A stretch of 64,000 nucleotides of DNA from a virus. Below the pieces are notes generated by a model. It saw nothing but the letters and a program-made list of their open reading frames with translations, was not told the origin of the DNA and made no database searches. This document shows, piece by piece, positions 51,127-60,465 of the stretch. How positions within the stretch are numbered: the first letter of the stretch is position 1; every line of letters begins with the position of its first letter. The position numbers were made by a program, and so were the translations under genes. Location: positions 1-64,000 of the IMG/VR virus record IMGVR_UViG_3300027749_000051. The stretch is one strand, 5' to 3'.

Positions 51127-52797
51127 ATGAAAGAATTGTTGTTTAAAGAGAACTTCGAGAAATACGAAAGCACTGAGTATCATAATTTTAATTTATATGA
51201 TGATTTATCTTATGATGGACGAATTAATCTTTTGGAGTATCAATTGAATATTGCCAAAGATAAAAAGGCTAAACCTGTTTTTGTTATTTCCAAATTTCAT
51301 CAGGATAAGGAGACGTATATGGAAAATTATGGTAATCCTTTTTATTCTTTAATAAAGACCTATCTTATGATAGTTGTCGAGAAAAACGAGAACAAAGTCT
51401 CATTAAAGTTTTTCGAAGGTTTAAGACGACGAGATGTAGGAAAACAATGGTTCACCACTAAGAAGATGATAGATTTTATAACTGTTAATGTTAAAACAGG
51501 TAATATCTATCATGGACATATCTATGATTATCAGTTAAAGAAAGGCGCCAAAAAATCAATTCGTAAGAATACATTTATTAATGAGCCCTTAAATGATCTT
51601 ATGAGTAAAATTAAACATCGTCTTGGTCTATATGGGGATCATTCTTATGATACATTAATGAACGCAGTATCAAAATTTATGAATGAGGTGGATGGTAAAG
51701 ATAGTTCTAATCAGGACACATTATCATTTAGCCAAAGATTATTCCAATATTATCTTGAAAGAAAACGAATAAAATACCCAAATAATTTTTATGTCTACCA
51801 TTCTCAACTTTTTGGACCTTTAAGAAAAGTTTTGAATAAACACAATAATAAATTGATTGAATCGTTTATGGTTTACAATAAACTTTCAGGTAAAAAGATT
51901 AAGAAGGCTCTTCATAATTGTAATAAACTGAATATCTCTTTGTTATCAGAATCTAAAAGATTATTTGGTGATGATTGGATTAATCAAGATGAAGGGGTTA
52001 TAAGTAAGTTACTGGATTCTAAGTTACCATTTCAACCTTATCCTGAAGAATTTAAAAACATGGTTTCACAACAGGAACTTAAGAAAGTGTATGATCTTTT
52101 TAAGGAAGTCTATATTAATAATCAATTAGATGCTTATACATTTTTTGATCATATCCGATTATATACCGAACTTAAGATTTATGGGGAGAACGATCTTAGA
52201 TGGCATTCAACTGATAATAAAGGAACATCATTTCGAGAGGAACACTTGGACTGGTCAGATAAAATACAATATTATAAACAAGGAATATATAAAAGGATTT
52301 ATCCTGATCATTTTTATAAGACTATCCAAAAAGAAATTGATGGATATTTTCCAATCTTACTTGATAATAGTTTTTCTTATAATGGGGAAAGTTCGGTTCA
52401 ATCAAATTGTGTTAAGACTTATATCTCAAGACCAAATTCTTTAATTATTTCATTACGAAAAGGTAGTGGGGATTCTGAGGAACGAGCAACAATTGATTAT
52501 AAATTAACTTTAGATAGAAAGCATAATTTAGTTAATGCTGAGAGGATACAGAGTTTAGGTAAGTTCAATAAGTCACTTGACCCTAGTTGGAATGTGGTGC
52601 TATTTAAATTGGATTTAATTGTCTTATCTTGTGTTATGACAAAATTTGAACCATTTAAAATAGTAAAGGAAACCAAATCAGGGTTTATCTTTAATTCTGA
52701 ATCAGATTGGGATGAGAATGGTAATTTAGTTTGGAATAATGACCTGAGGGCTAATATGGTATTAAATGAACTTGGGATGTTTAATGATTATTTATGA
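51127..52797 (+). CDS. PcfJ-like protein
   Basis: 556 aa from ATG 51127 (upstream frame to 51064 rejected because a promoter box lies there). C-terminal third has 'SYNGESSVQSNCVKTYISRPNSLIISLRKGSGDSEERATIDYKL' and 'ERIQSLGKFNKSLDPSW', the order of conserved blocks in PcfJ-type proteins (HCV/SNCV-x-x-Y ... lR ... aTi-y ... Q..g..N). PcfJ proteins are encoded by plasmids, prophages and phages; their biochemical function is unknown. The N-terminal 350 residues are helical and unassigned. Confidence 0.65.
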   Translation: MKELLFKENFEKYESTEYHNFNLYDDLSYDGRINLLEYQLNIAKDKKAKPVFVISKFHQDKETYMENYGNPFYSLIKTYLMIVVEKNENKVSLKFFEGLRRRDVGKQWFTTKKMIDFITVNVKTGNIYHGHIYDYQLKKGAKKSIRKNTFINEPLNDLMSKIKHRLGLYGDHSYDTLMNAVSKFMNEVDGKDSSNQDTLSFSQRLFQYYLERKRIKYPNNFYVYHSQLFGPLRKVLNKHNNKLIESFMVYNKLSGKKIKKALHNCNKLNISLLSESKRLFGDDWINQDEGVISKLLDSKLPFQPYPEEFKNMVSQQELKKVYDLFKEVYINNQLDAYTFFDHIRLYTELKIYGENDLRWHSTDNKGTSFREEHLDWSDKIQYYKQGIYKRIYPDHFYKTIQKEIDGYFPILLDNSFSYNGESSVQSNCVKTYISRPNSLIISLRKGSGDSEERATIDYKLTLDRKHNLVNAERIQSLGKFNKSLDPSWNVVLFKLDLIVLSCVMTKFEPFKIVKETKSGFIFNSESDWDENGNLVWNNDLRANMVLNELGMFNDYL

Positions 52798-53135
52798 TGA
52801 AGACACCAAAATTAATTAACGCATTAGAGAAAGTTGGGGGTGTATTCTCCGAAACAAATTATGGTCTTTGTAATGGAAATCTTGCGGAGTATCTAAACGG
52901 AAAGAAATTAGATAGGGTTTTTGAGAAGGGAGATTTAAATCAGAGAGGTAAACTTTCTTTTCATGAAATTATTTATAAAAGTCGACAAGACTTTTATCTT
53001 TACATAAAATTAGTTCCAGGAATTGACGAAGTTTGGTCTCTGACTATTTATTATAAACCTGAACAACAGAATGAATTAGTGTTGTTCATAACACAACTTT
53101 TAAAACCATTTATAAATGCAACAAATAACAACTGA
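52794..53135 (+). CDS. Hypothetical protein
   Basis: 113 aa, alpha/beta ('PKLINALEKVGGVFSETNYGL', 'KLSFHEIIYKSRQDFYLYIKLVPGIDEVWSLTIYYKPEQQNEL'). ATGA overlap with the PcfJ-like gene and 20-nt overlap with thioredoxin. Unknown function. Confidence 0.62.
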   Translation: MMKTPKLINALEKVGGVFSETNYGLCNGNLAEYLNGKKLDRVFEKGDLNQRGKLSFHEIIYKSRQDFYLYIKLVPGIDEVWSLTIYYKPEQQNELVLFITQLLKPFINATNNN

Positions 53136-53439
53136 TGAATTAAAAGAAAAAATAGCAAATAAAGAAAGTTTTGTTCTCGATCTTTTTGCGACTTGGTGTG
53201 GTCCGTGCAAGATGATGCACACAAGTATGGTTCATGCTGAACAATTAACAGAACAAAGAGCAAAAGGAAAACCAACTCATAATTTCTATCAATTAGATAT
53301 TGAAAGTGATAGGGAGTATGTTATTGGGGAGTTAGGGATCAGGAGTGTGCCAACACTAAAAGTTTTTACTGAAGGACAAGAAACTTATTCGAAGGCTGGA
53401 GTTTTAACTACGAATGAAATTTATGATTTAGTTAAGTAA
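53116..53439 (+). CDS. Thioredoxin
   Basis: 107 aa, full thioredoxin fold with the active site 'FATWCGPCKMM' (~29-39), 'LGIRSVPTLKVFTEG' including the cis-Pro, and 'LTTNEIYDLVK' as last helix. An insertion 'LTEQRAKGKPTHNFY' lies after helix 2. Reduces disulphides, e.g. of ribonucleotide reductase, in the cytoplasm. 1 nt before the glutaredoxin gene. Confidence 0.93.
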   Translation: MQQITTDELKEKIANKESFVLDLFATWCGPCKMMHTSMVHAEQLTEQRAKGKPTHNFYQLDIESDREYVIGELGIRSVPTLKVFTEGQETYSKAGVLTTNEIYDLVK

Positions 53440-53440
53440 T

Positions 53441-53746
53441 ATGAAAGATTTAAATATTATCGTGTATACTATGAAGGGGTGTCATCATTGTACTAACTTT
53501 AAGGAAATGTTGGTAAATGAAGGGATTGAGTTTTTTGATCGAGACATTGATGAGTACCAACAAGAATATGATATGTATTGTGAAGTTGCCGAGAATGATT
53601 TAATTCCGGCATTATTAATAATTGAGGGAGACGATAGTAACGATGATCGTAAAACTTTCATATATGCGCCAGACAGGAACTATAATGAGTTGACTGAGGC
53701 ATTAGAATTAATTAACAATCATCGTAGAAACGTCGGAATAATTTAG
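53441..53746 (+). CDS. Glutaredoxin-like protein
   Basis: 101 aa. 'IIVYTMKGCHHCTNFKEMLVNEGIEFFDRDID' has the C-x2-C site (CHHC) of the NrdH/glutaredoxin type and 'LIPALLIIEGD' the cis-Pro region. Probably electron donor for nucleotide reduction together with the adjacent thioredoxin. No ribonucleotide reductase is in the window. Converges with the minus gene ending at 53743. Confidence 0.88.
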   Translation: MKDLNIIVYTMKGCHHCTNFKEMLVNEGIEFFDRDIDEYQQEYDMYCEVAENDLIPALLIIEGDDSNDDRKTFIYAPDRNYNELTEALELINNHRRNVGII

Positions 53747-54498
53747 ATTATAATAAAGTTTTTATTAATTTTCTTTAAAAAATCGTAATCTTTAAGTGGA
53801 TTTGTGAGTTCAACACTCCAATCCACTTTTTTTATTTCTTTTTCCATCGAGCTCATATCAAAATCAAAGACATCTAATATTGCAGATTTTAAGGTTTTAT
53901 CCTCAGAGTTTGTCTTATGGTTAAAGATTGAGAAATTGGATTCATCCTCATCAATCTTATTACCTGTTAATTTCATTGTAAGGGTGGTAAATGGATAGAT
54001 AGGGGATATGTTATATATGAGGTGTTTGAAGTAATAATAATGTAACCTGCCTTGTCCTAATGAATATCCGTGAGGGAATTCAGAACAATTAATCATATTT
54101 TGGTTATCAACCTTAATTGGCCTTAAATTATAGTCATAAGAACATTTATCTTTAGATAACGATTCGATTTGATCTGGATGATAAGAACAATTAGATGAAT
54201 TAAAGAATGAGAAGATGTATTCTGTTGGTTTATTAATGTCACAATTATACTCAATAAGGTCTATGGTATGGGAAACTTTAACACCTTCAACTAATATGTC
54301 GAATTTTTTAATGAATTCTCCGACAATTTTAGGTAAGTCCAATACTTCATTATGTGAGGTCTTCCCTTTTATAATGTAAAAGTTTATACAGTCTACAACT
54401 TGTATTATTGATTCTTCATCTTGTGGTATTTTATTTAATATAAAATCTGTCAATAAATTTGTTATTGATATTCTGCTTCCAATTTCTTTTAAAATCAT
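53743..54498 (-). CDS. Hypothetical protein on minus strand
   Basis: 251 aa. Segments 'CINFYIIKGKTSHNEVLDLPKIVGEFIKKFDILVEGVK', 'CSEFPHGYSLGQGRLHYYYFKHLIYNISPIYPFTTLTMKLTG' and 'MSSMEKEIKKVDWSVELTNPLKDYDFLKKI' suggest a soluble alpha/beta protein. No family recognised. It ends 4 nt inside the convergent glutaredoxin gene. Confidence 0.62.
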   Translation of the reverse strand: MILKEIGSRISITNLLTDFILNKIPQDEESIIQVVDCINFYIIKGKTSHNEVLDLPKIVGEFIKKFDILVEGVKVSHTIDLIEYNCDINKPTEYIFSFFNSSNCSYHPDQIESLSKDKCSYDYNLRPIKVDNQNMINCSEFPHGYSLGQGRLHYYYFKHLIYNISPIYPFTTLTMKLTGNKIDEDESNFSIFNHKTNSEDKTLKSAILDVFDFDMSSMEKEIKKVDWSVELTNPLKDYDFLKKINKNFIII

Positions 54499-54559
54499 TT
54501 TTAATTAGTACTTATTGTTTATTGTTTGATGAATTATAGTAAAATTAAATAAAAAAACG

Positions 54560-54597
54560 AATACAAGGTTTCAGTAATAAACCAAATTACTTGTATT
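54560..54597 (+). other. Nested inverted repeat upstream of fibre genes
   Basis: AATACAAG (54560-54567) pairs with CTTGTATT (54590-54597), and inside it GGTTT pairs with AAACC (54567-54583). There is no T run, so it is not a typical terminator. The right arm overlaps the TATTTAT box at 54594. Confidence 0.4.
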
Positions 54598-54600
54598 TAT
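54594..54600 (+). promoter_or_regulatory. TATTTAT box
   Basis: TATTTAT 20 nt before the ATG at 54621, heading the three-gene fibre operon. Confidence 0.6.
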
Positions 54601-54620
54601 AATTAAGAGTAAAAGTTTTC

Positions 54621-56411
54621 ATGGCAAAAGATATTCTAATTGTACCTAGTAATAGTATTTCACAAACTTCCGATAGAATACCCTATATTAATTTTATTAA
54701 TAATGCGGGTAGTACTCCAATCGCTTTAAAAGTCTTATCAGGCGCAAAAATAACATTCTCTTCTTCAACACAAGCAGACATATTAGTAATAGATCCATCT
54801 AACCTATTGATTTCAGTAGGCTATACTCTTAATGTCCGAAGTTATTTTGCGATTAATGGGGTTCAAATTATTAATGGAACATTAAATTGGGTTGGTCCTA
54901 CTACGAATATTGCTGGTGCACAAGGGGCTCAAGGAACTGCAGGTACGACTGGAGCACAGGGTAATGTTGGAACTGCAGGAGCCCAAGGAGCTGCTAGTAC
55001 AACTACGGGAGCACAAGGGGCTCAAGGAAATACGGGAACTACAGGAACACAAGGATCGATTGGGGCACAAGGAAATACTGGAACTGCGGGATCACAAGGC
55101 GCCACGGGTAATACTGGAGCACAAGGGTCAACAGGAAATATCGGAACCACGGGGCCACAAGGCGCCCAAGGACCTAAAGGGAATCAAGGAGCTCAGGGCG
55201 CTACAGGAACTACGGGATCACAAGGAGCTACAGGAAATACTGGAGCACAAGGATCAACAGGTAATACGGGAACTGCGGGACCACAAGGAGCGACAGGTAA
55301 TACTGGTGCACAAGGGGCAAAAGGTAATACAGGAACTACTGGACCACAAGGGGCACAAGGAAATACTGGATCACAAGGTGCCACAGGAAATACTGGTGTT
55401 GCAGGATCTCAAGGAGCTCAAGGAACTAAAGGACCTCAAGGCGCCACCGGAACTACGGGATCTCAAGGTGCTACTGGAACTACGGGATCTCCTGGACCAA
55501 CAGGCGCTACTGGAACTGCAGGATCTCCTGGACCGACAGGGTCACAAGGGGCGACAGGAACAGCGGGAACTACCGGACCACAAGGAGCACAAGGGTCTCA
55601 AGGGTCTACGGGAACAAAAGGTCCTCAAGGCGCCACAGGAAATGCTGGAGGAACTGGACCAGCCGGACCAACAGGGGCAACAGGAACTAAAGGTCCACAA
55701 GGGGCGACAGGAACTGCTGGAACTGCGGGACCAACAGGATCACAAGGAGCAAAAGGACCTCAGGGATCAACAGGTGCTCAAGGTGCGGTTGGGCCATCAT
55801 CAATTACTTGTTATTCTAATACCACTATGTGGGCGGGTACTTCTAAATGTACCTTCACTTGCCAGTACGCTAAAGGAACGATTGTTTACCCATATCAACA
55901 AACTAGTTATTTGAATTATGCTGCGAATATGTATAGAACAGCAACTAATTGTAGTAATAGTACTTGTGATTTTGCTAGTTGGTGGGCAACTGCAACTGAT
56001 TATAATGATAATACATATTGTCAAGTTCCGAATACAACATGTGGATATTCTACTAGTACCACATTATGTACAAGTTATTCTGATATTAGATTAAAAGGCG
56101 GTATTGAAACCATTGAAAATGCTTTAAATAAGATAATGCAAATCGAAGCGGTTGAATATGATTGGAATAAAAATTTAGATCCTGGATTATATGAATATTT
56201 TGAAAAACAAAAAAAATTACATACAATTGGACTTATAGCACAAAATGTTAGAATGATTTTTCCTGAGGTTGTAAGAATGAATCTTGACGGATATTACTCA
56301 ATCGACTACAAGAAGCTAAATGCTGTCTTAGTGGAAGGTATCAAACAACAGGTAGTATTTGTTGATGAAATTGATAAAGAATTAGATTATTTAGAGTTAA
56401 CTATTAATTAA
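54621..56411 (+). CDS. Collagen-like tail fibre with S74 chaperone domain (1 of 3)
   Basis: 596 aa. N-terminal ~95 residues ('[21 protein letters not shown]') are a beta attachment domain. Residues ~97-393 are Gly-X-Y triplets ([13 protein letters not shown]), a collagen-like shaft. Residues ~394-490 are a Thr/Cys/Asn-rich beta tip ('[19 protein letters not shown]'). From ~491, '[13 protein letters not shown] ... [16 protein letters not shown]' is the Peptidase_S74 intramolecular chaperone, with the Ser-Asp self-cleavage site at its start. The chaperone trimerises the shaft and is then released. Confidence 0.88.
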   Translation: MAKDILIVPSNSISQTSDRIPYINFINNAGSTPIALKVLSGAKITFSSSTQADILVIDPSNLLISVGYTLNVRSYFAINGVQIINGTLNWVGPTTNIAGAQGAQGTAGTTGAQGNVGTAGAQGAASTTTGAQGAQGNTGTTGTQGSIGAQGNTGTAGSQGATGNTGAQGSTGNIGTTGPQGAQGPKGNQGAQGATGTTGSQGATGNTGAQGSTGNTGTAGPQGATGNTGAQGAKGNTGTTGPQGAQGNTGSQGATGNTGVAGSQGAQGTKGPQGATGTTGSQGATGTTGSPGPTGATGTAGSPGPTGSQGATGTAGTTGPQGAQGSQGSTGTKGPQGATGNAGGTGPAGPTGATGTKGPQGATGTAGTAGPTGSQGAKGPQGSTGAQGAVGPSSITCYSNTTMWAGTSKCTFTCQYAKGTIVYPYQQTSYLNYAANMYRTATNCSNSTCDFASWWATATDYNDNTYCQVPNTTCGYSTSTTLCTSYSDIRLKGGIETIENALNKIMQIEAVEYDWNKNLDPGLYEYFEKQKKLHTIGLIAQNVRMIFPEVVRMNLDGYYSIDYKKLNAVLVEGIKQQVVFVDEIDKELDYLELTIN

Positions 56412-57940
56412 TGGCGAACATTATAATATATCCACAAGGTAACGTAGGTAATACGGATCCTAATATTGTTTTTAACGATGGAACAAATCTATTGGCTCTT
56501 AACACTAAGGATCAATATCTATCGTTATCTTCCACGACGGTATCGGCTGGAGTACAAATTGGGGCACAGAATGTTATTGTTTCAGGCGCTACGATTACAG
56601 GACCTACTTCGGGATTATATGTTGGGGCATCTCAAACAAAATGGGTTGATGCTTCAGGTGTGTGGGTTGGATCAACAACAGGTATTAAAGGACCTCAAGG
56701 TGCAATAGGAAATTCAGGAACTGCGGGATCACAAGGAGCTCAAGGTACAGGACCTGGAGCACAAGGAGCTCAAGGTATTGCTGGATCACAAGGGGCGCAA
56801 GGTGCTCAGGGGGCGACAGGTACAGGACAACAAGGTGCTCAGGGCGCACAAGGAAATATTGGTGTTGCGGGATCTCAAGGTGCTCAAGGTACAGGTGTTG
56901 GTGCACAAGGCGCTCAAGGTAATGTTGGCCCTGATGGGGCACAAGGTGCTGGTAGTAAAAGTGCTGGAGCTGTAGGTGCTCAAGGGAATATTGGAATAAC
57001 AGGGGCACAAGGTGCTCAAGGTGCTAATACGGGAGCACAAGGTGCTCAAGGTAACGTAGGACCTACAGGAGCACAAGGTGCTCAAGGCGCCAACACAGGA
57101 GCACAAGGGGCTCAAGGTAATGTGGGTCCGATATCATCCACAGGTGCTCAAGGTCCTACGGGAGCTCAAGGAGCCCAAGGTAATGTGGGAATTGCGGGGG
57201 CACAAGGGAATATAAGTGTAACACAGGGGGCTCAAGGAAATGTGGGACCTACAGGGGCACAAGGGAATATTGGAACTGCTGGATCGACAACTGGTGCGCA
57301 AGGTGCTACAGGTACTGCAGGCGGACCAGGATCTACAGGTGCACAAGGAAACCCAGGTACCAATGGAGGGGCAGGATCGCCAGGGGCAACAGGTAATGCT
57401 GGAAGCGCTGGAGCAACAACTGGAGCACAAGGAGCGACAGGAAGTTTAGGACCTCCAGGTGCAACAACAGGGGCTCAAGGTGCTGTTGGACCGACAGGTG
57501 CGCAAGGTAACCCAGGAACTGCGGGTTCACCTGGACCAACCGGGGCTCAGGGTGCCACAGGATCACAAGGAGCACAAGGTTCTCAAGGTCCTTCTTCAGA
57601 TAGAAGGTTAAAGGATAATATTAAAAAACTTGAAAATGTTTTAGATAAAACAAAACAGATTCAAGGTGTTCAATTTGAATGGAATCACGATCATCCAAAA
57701 ATTAAACAAAAAGAATCTATTGTTTTTCAATCGGCATTTTCTGGAGATGCAATTGGATTTATAGCCCAAGAATTGGAGAAAGTATTACCTGAAGTTGTCT
57801 TTACAGATGAAGATCAGTTTAAATCTGTTGAATATGGACAAATGGTTAGCTTGGGTATTGGAAGTATCCAAGAAGTACAGACTCGTATTGATTCAATAAA
57901 TGAGAGAATAAACAAATTAAAAAAAGTAATCGGTGGCTGA
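56411..57940 (+). CDS. Collagen-like tail fibre with S74 chaperone domain (2 of 3)
   Basis: 509 aa, overlapping the previous stop by 1 nt. N-terminal ~95 residues '[24 protein letters not shown]' form a different beta domain from fibre 1. A Gly-X-Y shaft runs ~96-395. No separate tip domain; the shaft passes directly into 'SSDRRLKDNIKKLENV ... IGFIAQELEKVLPEVV' (S74 chaperone), with the conserved Ser-Asp. A short coiled coil ends the protein. A naturally tandem paralogue of fibres 1 and 3. Confidence 0.88.
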   Translation: MANIIIYPQGNVGNTDPNIVFNDGTNLLALNTKDQYLSLSSTTVSAGVQIGAQNVIVSGATITGPTSGLYVGASQTKWVDASGVWVGSTTGIKGPQGAIGNSGTAGSQGAQGTGPGAQGAQGIAGSQGAQGAQGATGTGQQGAQGAQGNIGVAGSQGAQGTGVGAQGAQGNVGPDGAQGAGSKSAGAVGAQGNIGITGAQGAQGANTGAQGAQGNVGPTGAQGAQGANTGAQGAQGNVGPISSTGAQGPTGAQGAQGNVGIAGAQGNISVTQGAQGNVGPTGAQGNIGTAGSTTGAQGATGTAGGPGSTGAQGNPGTNGGAGSPGATGNAGSAGATTGAQGATGSLGPPGATTGAQGAVGPTGAQGNPGTAGSPGPTGAQGATGSQGAQGSQGPSSDRRLKDNIKKLENVLDKTKQIQGVQFEWNHDHPKIKQKESIVFQSAFSGDAIGFIAQELEKVLPEVVFTDEDQFKSVEYGQMVSLGIGSIQEVQTRIDSINERINKLKKVIGG

Positions 57941-59402
57941 AAATATTATAATTACCCCATCAGGTGCAACCATAAATTTTTATGATTCGGCATCCACATT
58001 GACGACATTGGTTATTACATCAGGTGCGCTAAATTTTAAAAGATCTGGTACGACTTATCTTGCGGTGGATAATACTTATCCGAACTTTAGGACTAATGGT
58101 GGTTCAAATCTATGGGTTAAAAATACTTTAATTAATGACGCTGGAACCTTAATCACAAATAGTGGGTGGGGTGGAACAGCACAGCCAACAGGAGCGCAAG
58201 GCGCTCAAGGTACCGTAGGATCACAAGGTGCTCAAGGTACTGCAGGTTCACAAGGTGCTCAAGGTACTGCGGGACCAACAGGTGCACAAGGAACAACAGG
58301 AGCACAAGGTTCAGTTGGCGCTCAAGGTTCTCAAGGATCACAGGGAGCTCAAGGGACAACTGGAGCACAAGGTTCTCAAGGGGGTCAAGGTGCACAAGGT
58401 TCTCAGGGATCACAAGGAACAACTGGCGCTCAAGGTTCTCAAGGAGGACAAGGTGCTCAAGGTGCCCAAGGATCACAAGGAACAACTGGATCACAAGGTG
58501 CTCAAGGAGGACAAGGCGCTCAAGGAGCTCAAGGATCGCAAGGAACAACTGGATCACAAGGTGCTCAAGGAGGACAAGGTGCTCAAGGAGCTCAGGGATC
58601 TCAAGGGGCTGCTAATGGGGTACAAGGTGCTCAAGGTGGCCAAGGAGCTCAAGGAGCTCAAGGATCGCAAGGAACAACTGGATCTCAAGGTGCTCAGGGA
58701 GGACAAGGTTCTCAAGGTGCTCAGGGAGGACAAGGTTCTCAAGGAGCACAAGGATCGACAGGAGGACAAGGAGCACAAGGATCACAAGGAAGTGGTGGAG
58801 GTAGCGGACCTCAAGGTGCTCAAGGAGCCCAAGGATCTGCAGCAGGAAGTGGACCAACTGGAGCACAAGGAGCACAAGGTGCCGCGGGTGGCCAAGGATC
58901 ACAGGGTGCGCAAGGATCAACGGGACCGGCAGGTCCTCAAGGATCACAAGGTGCTGCGGGTGGTCAAGGATCACAAGGAGCTCAAGGATCTGCTGCAGGT
59001 GCGGGACCAACAGGTGCTCAAGGTGCTACAGGATCACAAGGAGCTCAAGGAGCCACAGGATCACCAGGTCCATCAGATGCACGACTCAAACGTAATATTA
59101 GATCAATTGAGAATCCATTATCTAAAGTTAAGAAGATTAGAGGAGTTTCTTTTATATGGAATGATAAGAGTGTAAATGAATCATCCGAGAGAGATATTGG
59201 ATTTATTGCTCAGGAACTTCAATATGTGTTACCTGAATTGGTGTTTAAAAATAATAAAGAAAATTCGTTCTACCAAGTTAAATATGGAGATATTATTGCA
59301 CTTTGTTTGGAGGCAATTAAAGAACAATCTGAATTACTTATACTTAGGGAAGAAAGATTGGGAAGAATAGAAACAAGAGCAAAAGAAAAGGGACTAATTT
59401 AA
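57933..59402 (+). CDS. Collagen-like tail fibre with S74 chaperone domain (3 of 3)
   Basis: 489 aa, GTG start overlapping the previous stop by 8 nt. N-terminal ~85 residues 'MAENIIITPSGATINFYDSAS' then a very regular GSQGAQG shaft (~86-378) that contains 21-residue (63-bp) tandem units. S74 domain: 'PSDARLKRNIRSIENP ... IGFIAQELQYVLPELV', followed by a short coil. Only the fibre with such recent repeat expansion. Terminator overlaps the stop codon. Confidence 0.88.
   Translation: MAENIIITPSGATINFYDSASTLTTLVITSGALNFKRSGTTYLAVDNTYPNFRTNGGSNLWVKNTLINDAGTLITNSGWGGTAQPTGAQGAQGTVGSQGAQGTAGSQGAQGTAGPTGAQGTTGAQGSVGAQGSQGSQGAQGTTGAQGSQGGQGAQGSQGSQGTTGAQGSQGGQGAQGAQGSQGTTGSQGAQGGQGAQGAQGSQGTTGSQGAQGGQGAQGAQGSQGAANGVQGAQGGQGAQGAQGSQGTTGSQGAQGGQGSQGAQGGQGSQGAQGSTGGQGAQGSQGSGGGSGPQGAQGAQGSAAGSGPTGAQGAQGAAGGQGSQGAQGSTGPAGPQGSQGAAGGQGSQGAQGSAAGAGPTGAQGATGSQGAQGATGSPGPSDARLKRNIRSIENPLSKVKKIRGVSFIWNDKSVNESSERDIGFIAQELQYVLPELVFKNNKENSFYQVKYGDIIALCLEAIKEQSELLILREERLGRIETRAKEKGLI
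58362..58680 (+). repeat. 63-bp tandem units in collagen-like shaft
   Basis: About five 63-bp (21-codon) units with starts at 58362, 58425, 58488, 58551 and 58618. The copies at 58488 and 58551 are almost identical. The unit reads [21 protein letters not shown], and one copy is interrupted by AANGV. Confidence 0.8.
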
Positions 59403-59414
59403 GTCCCTTTTTTT
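59387..59414 (+). terminator. Bidirectional terminator after fibre operon
   Basis: AAAGGGACT / AGTCCCTTT 9-bp stem, 6-nt loop, T run. It includes the stop codon of fibre 3 and also faces the end of the convergent minus gene at 59416. Confidence 0.85.
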
Positions 59415-59415
59415 A

Positions 59416-60399
59416 TTAGATATAGTCACTAAAAAACTCGTTAACATTTTTTTCAACCTCACGATAATCGGGATAGTCAGGTGGACTTACACTTATACAG
59501 TCAATAGACTCCTTTAATATAGATAGGTATACTGGATCATAGTCTAAGCTATATGAATGCTCGCTGGATAGGAAATCATTTATAATACCTTCAAAATTTA
59601 TGATTGGTAGTCTATAGGTGTAAACTGTTGTGTTTGCGTGAAATTTATGGGGTCTTGATAATGTTTCACCACGACCTTCAAAATAGTCGTTTATTTCACT
59701 CCATATACTATTATAAATTTCGGATTCATATGCATTTTGATAGGCATTACCATGAATAGAATATAATTCACTTTTCAAATCTGCAAGTTCGTCATTTAAT
59801 AAACGCTTCATTGTTTTTTCGTCCTTCACGATTCGTTCAACATTAGATTCATTCACCTCAACATAATCATCATGTCCTTGTTCTTCGGCTATGGATTCTA
59901 GTTCATCAGTTGTAGGTTCAATCTTTATCCCATTTAAATTATCTATAATGTAGGTGAATAATGTTTTTTGATTTTTAGGGTTAAGTTCTTCAATTACATC
60001 TCGGTATACATCATCAGTTGTATCATATCCATAATCACTATCGTACTCACCACTTAGAATTGATTCAATAGTGTCTTGTGCAATGTCATTTCTTCCATCA
60101 CAGAATAGTTTAGCAATATCTCCTAAATTATCTATTTCTAAATAAGGTTTTCCATCTATAAATTCAACATCATATAAAATGTCTGATAAAGTTTTATAGT
60201 ATAATGGTTTGTCATTTTCGTATGCCCATAAAATAAATTGATTTTGCCATTCTTCTGAATCTTTTGATGCGGGATCTATTTCAGAGATTAAACCTTTTCT
60301 TTTAACAAAATTAAAAAAGTTTTGGTAACTTCCAATATATGGAAGATATTGATTAAAATCGCCATTATTTAAGGCGTCTATAAGGTATTTGATATCCAT
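59416..60399 (-). CDS. Hypothetical acidic protein
   Basis: 327 aa, strongly acidic ('GEYDSDYGYDTTDDVYRDVIEELN', 'EGRGETLSRPHKFHANTTVYTYRLPIINFEGIINDFL'). No hydrophobic helices. A TATTTAT box lies 5 nt before the ATG on this strand. The acidic, Asp/Tyr-rich style resembles the C-terminal half of the 61313 protein ('YEGFSRNFVMNYLDTDAIEGTAEDIYN'), which lies nearby. Function unknown. Confidence 0.65.
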   Translation of the reverse strand: MDIKYLIDALNNGDFNQYLPYIGSYQNFFNFVKRKGLISEIDPASKDSEEWQNQFILWAYENDKPLYYKTLSDILYDVEFIDGKPYLEIDNLGDIAKLFCDGRNDIAQDTIESILSGEYDSDYGYDTTDDVYRDVIEELNPKNQKTLFTYIIDNLNGIKIEPTTDELESIAEEQGHDDYVEVNESNVERIVKDEKTMKRLLNDELADLKSELYSIHGNAYQNAYESEIYNSIWSEINDYFEGRGETLSRPHKFHANTTVYTYRLPIINFEGIINDFLSSEHSYSLDYDPVYLSILKESIDCISVSPPDYPDYREVEKNVNEFFSDYI

Positions 60400-60404
60400 A
60401 ACTT

Positions 60405-60411
60405 ATAAATA
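60405..60411 (-). promoter_or_regulatory. TATTTAT box
   Basis: TATTTAT on the minus strand, 5 nt before the ATG at 60399. Shows that the motif keeps its orientation relative to the gene on both strands. Confidence 0.6.
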
Positions 60412-60413
60412 TA

Positions 60414-60450
60414 AAAAAAGGGACAAATATATTTGTCCCTTTTAAAAAAA
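60414..60450 (-). terminator. Rho-independent terminator (minus strand)
   Basis: Perfect palindrome AAAGGGACAAATATATTTGTCCCTTT with T run in minus-strand reading, between the small 60466 gene and the 59416 gene; the TATTTAT box of the latter follows at once. Confidence 0.8.
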
Positions 60451-60465
60451 TGAATAACTTTGTGA

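Noticed and set aside
54892-55914. 340-codon plus-strand frame in the fibre shaft
   Set aside because: Shifted reading of Gly-X-Y triplets (LELQEPKE pattern); the true frame has attachment and S74 domains.
58362-58680. 63-bp repeats as iterons or an origin
   Set aside because: In-frame Gly-X-Y codons of a fibre explain them.
58228-59175. 315-codon frame and several minus-strand frames in fibre 3
   Set aside because: Same cause; repeats keep alternative frames free of stops.
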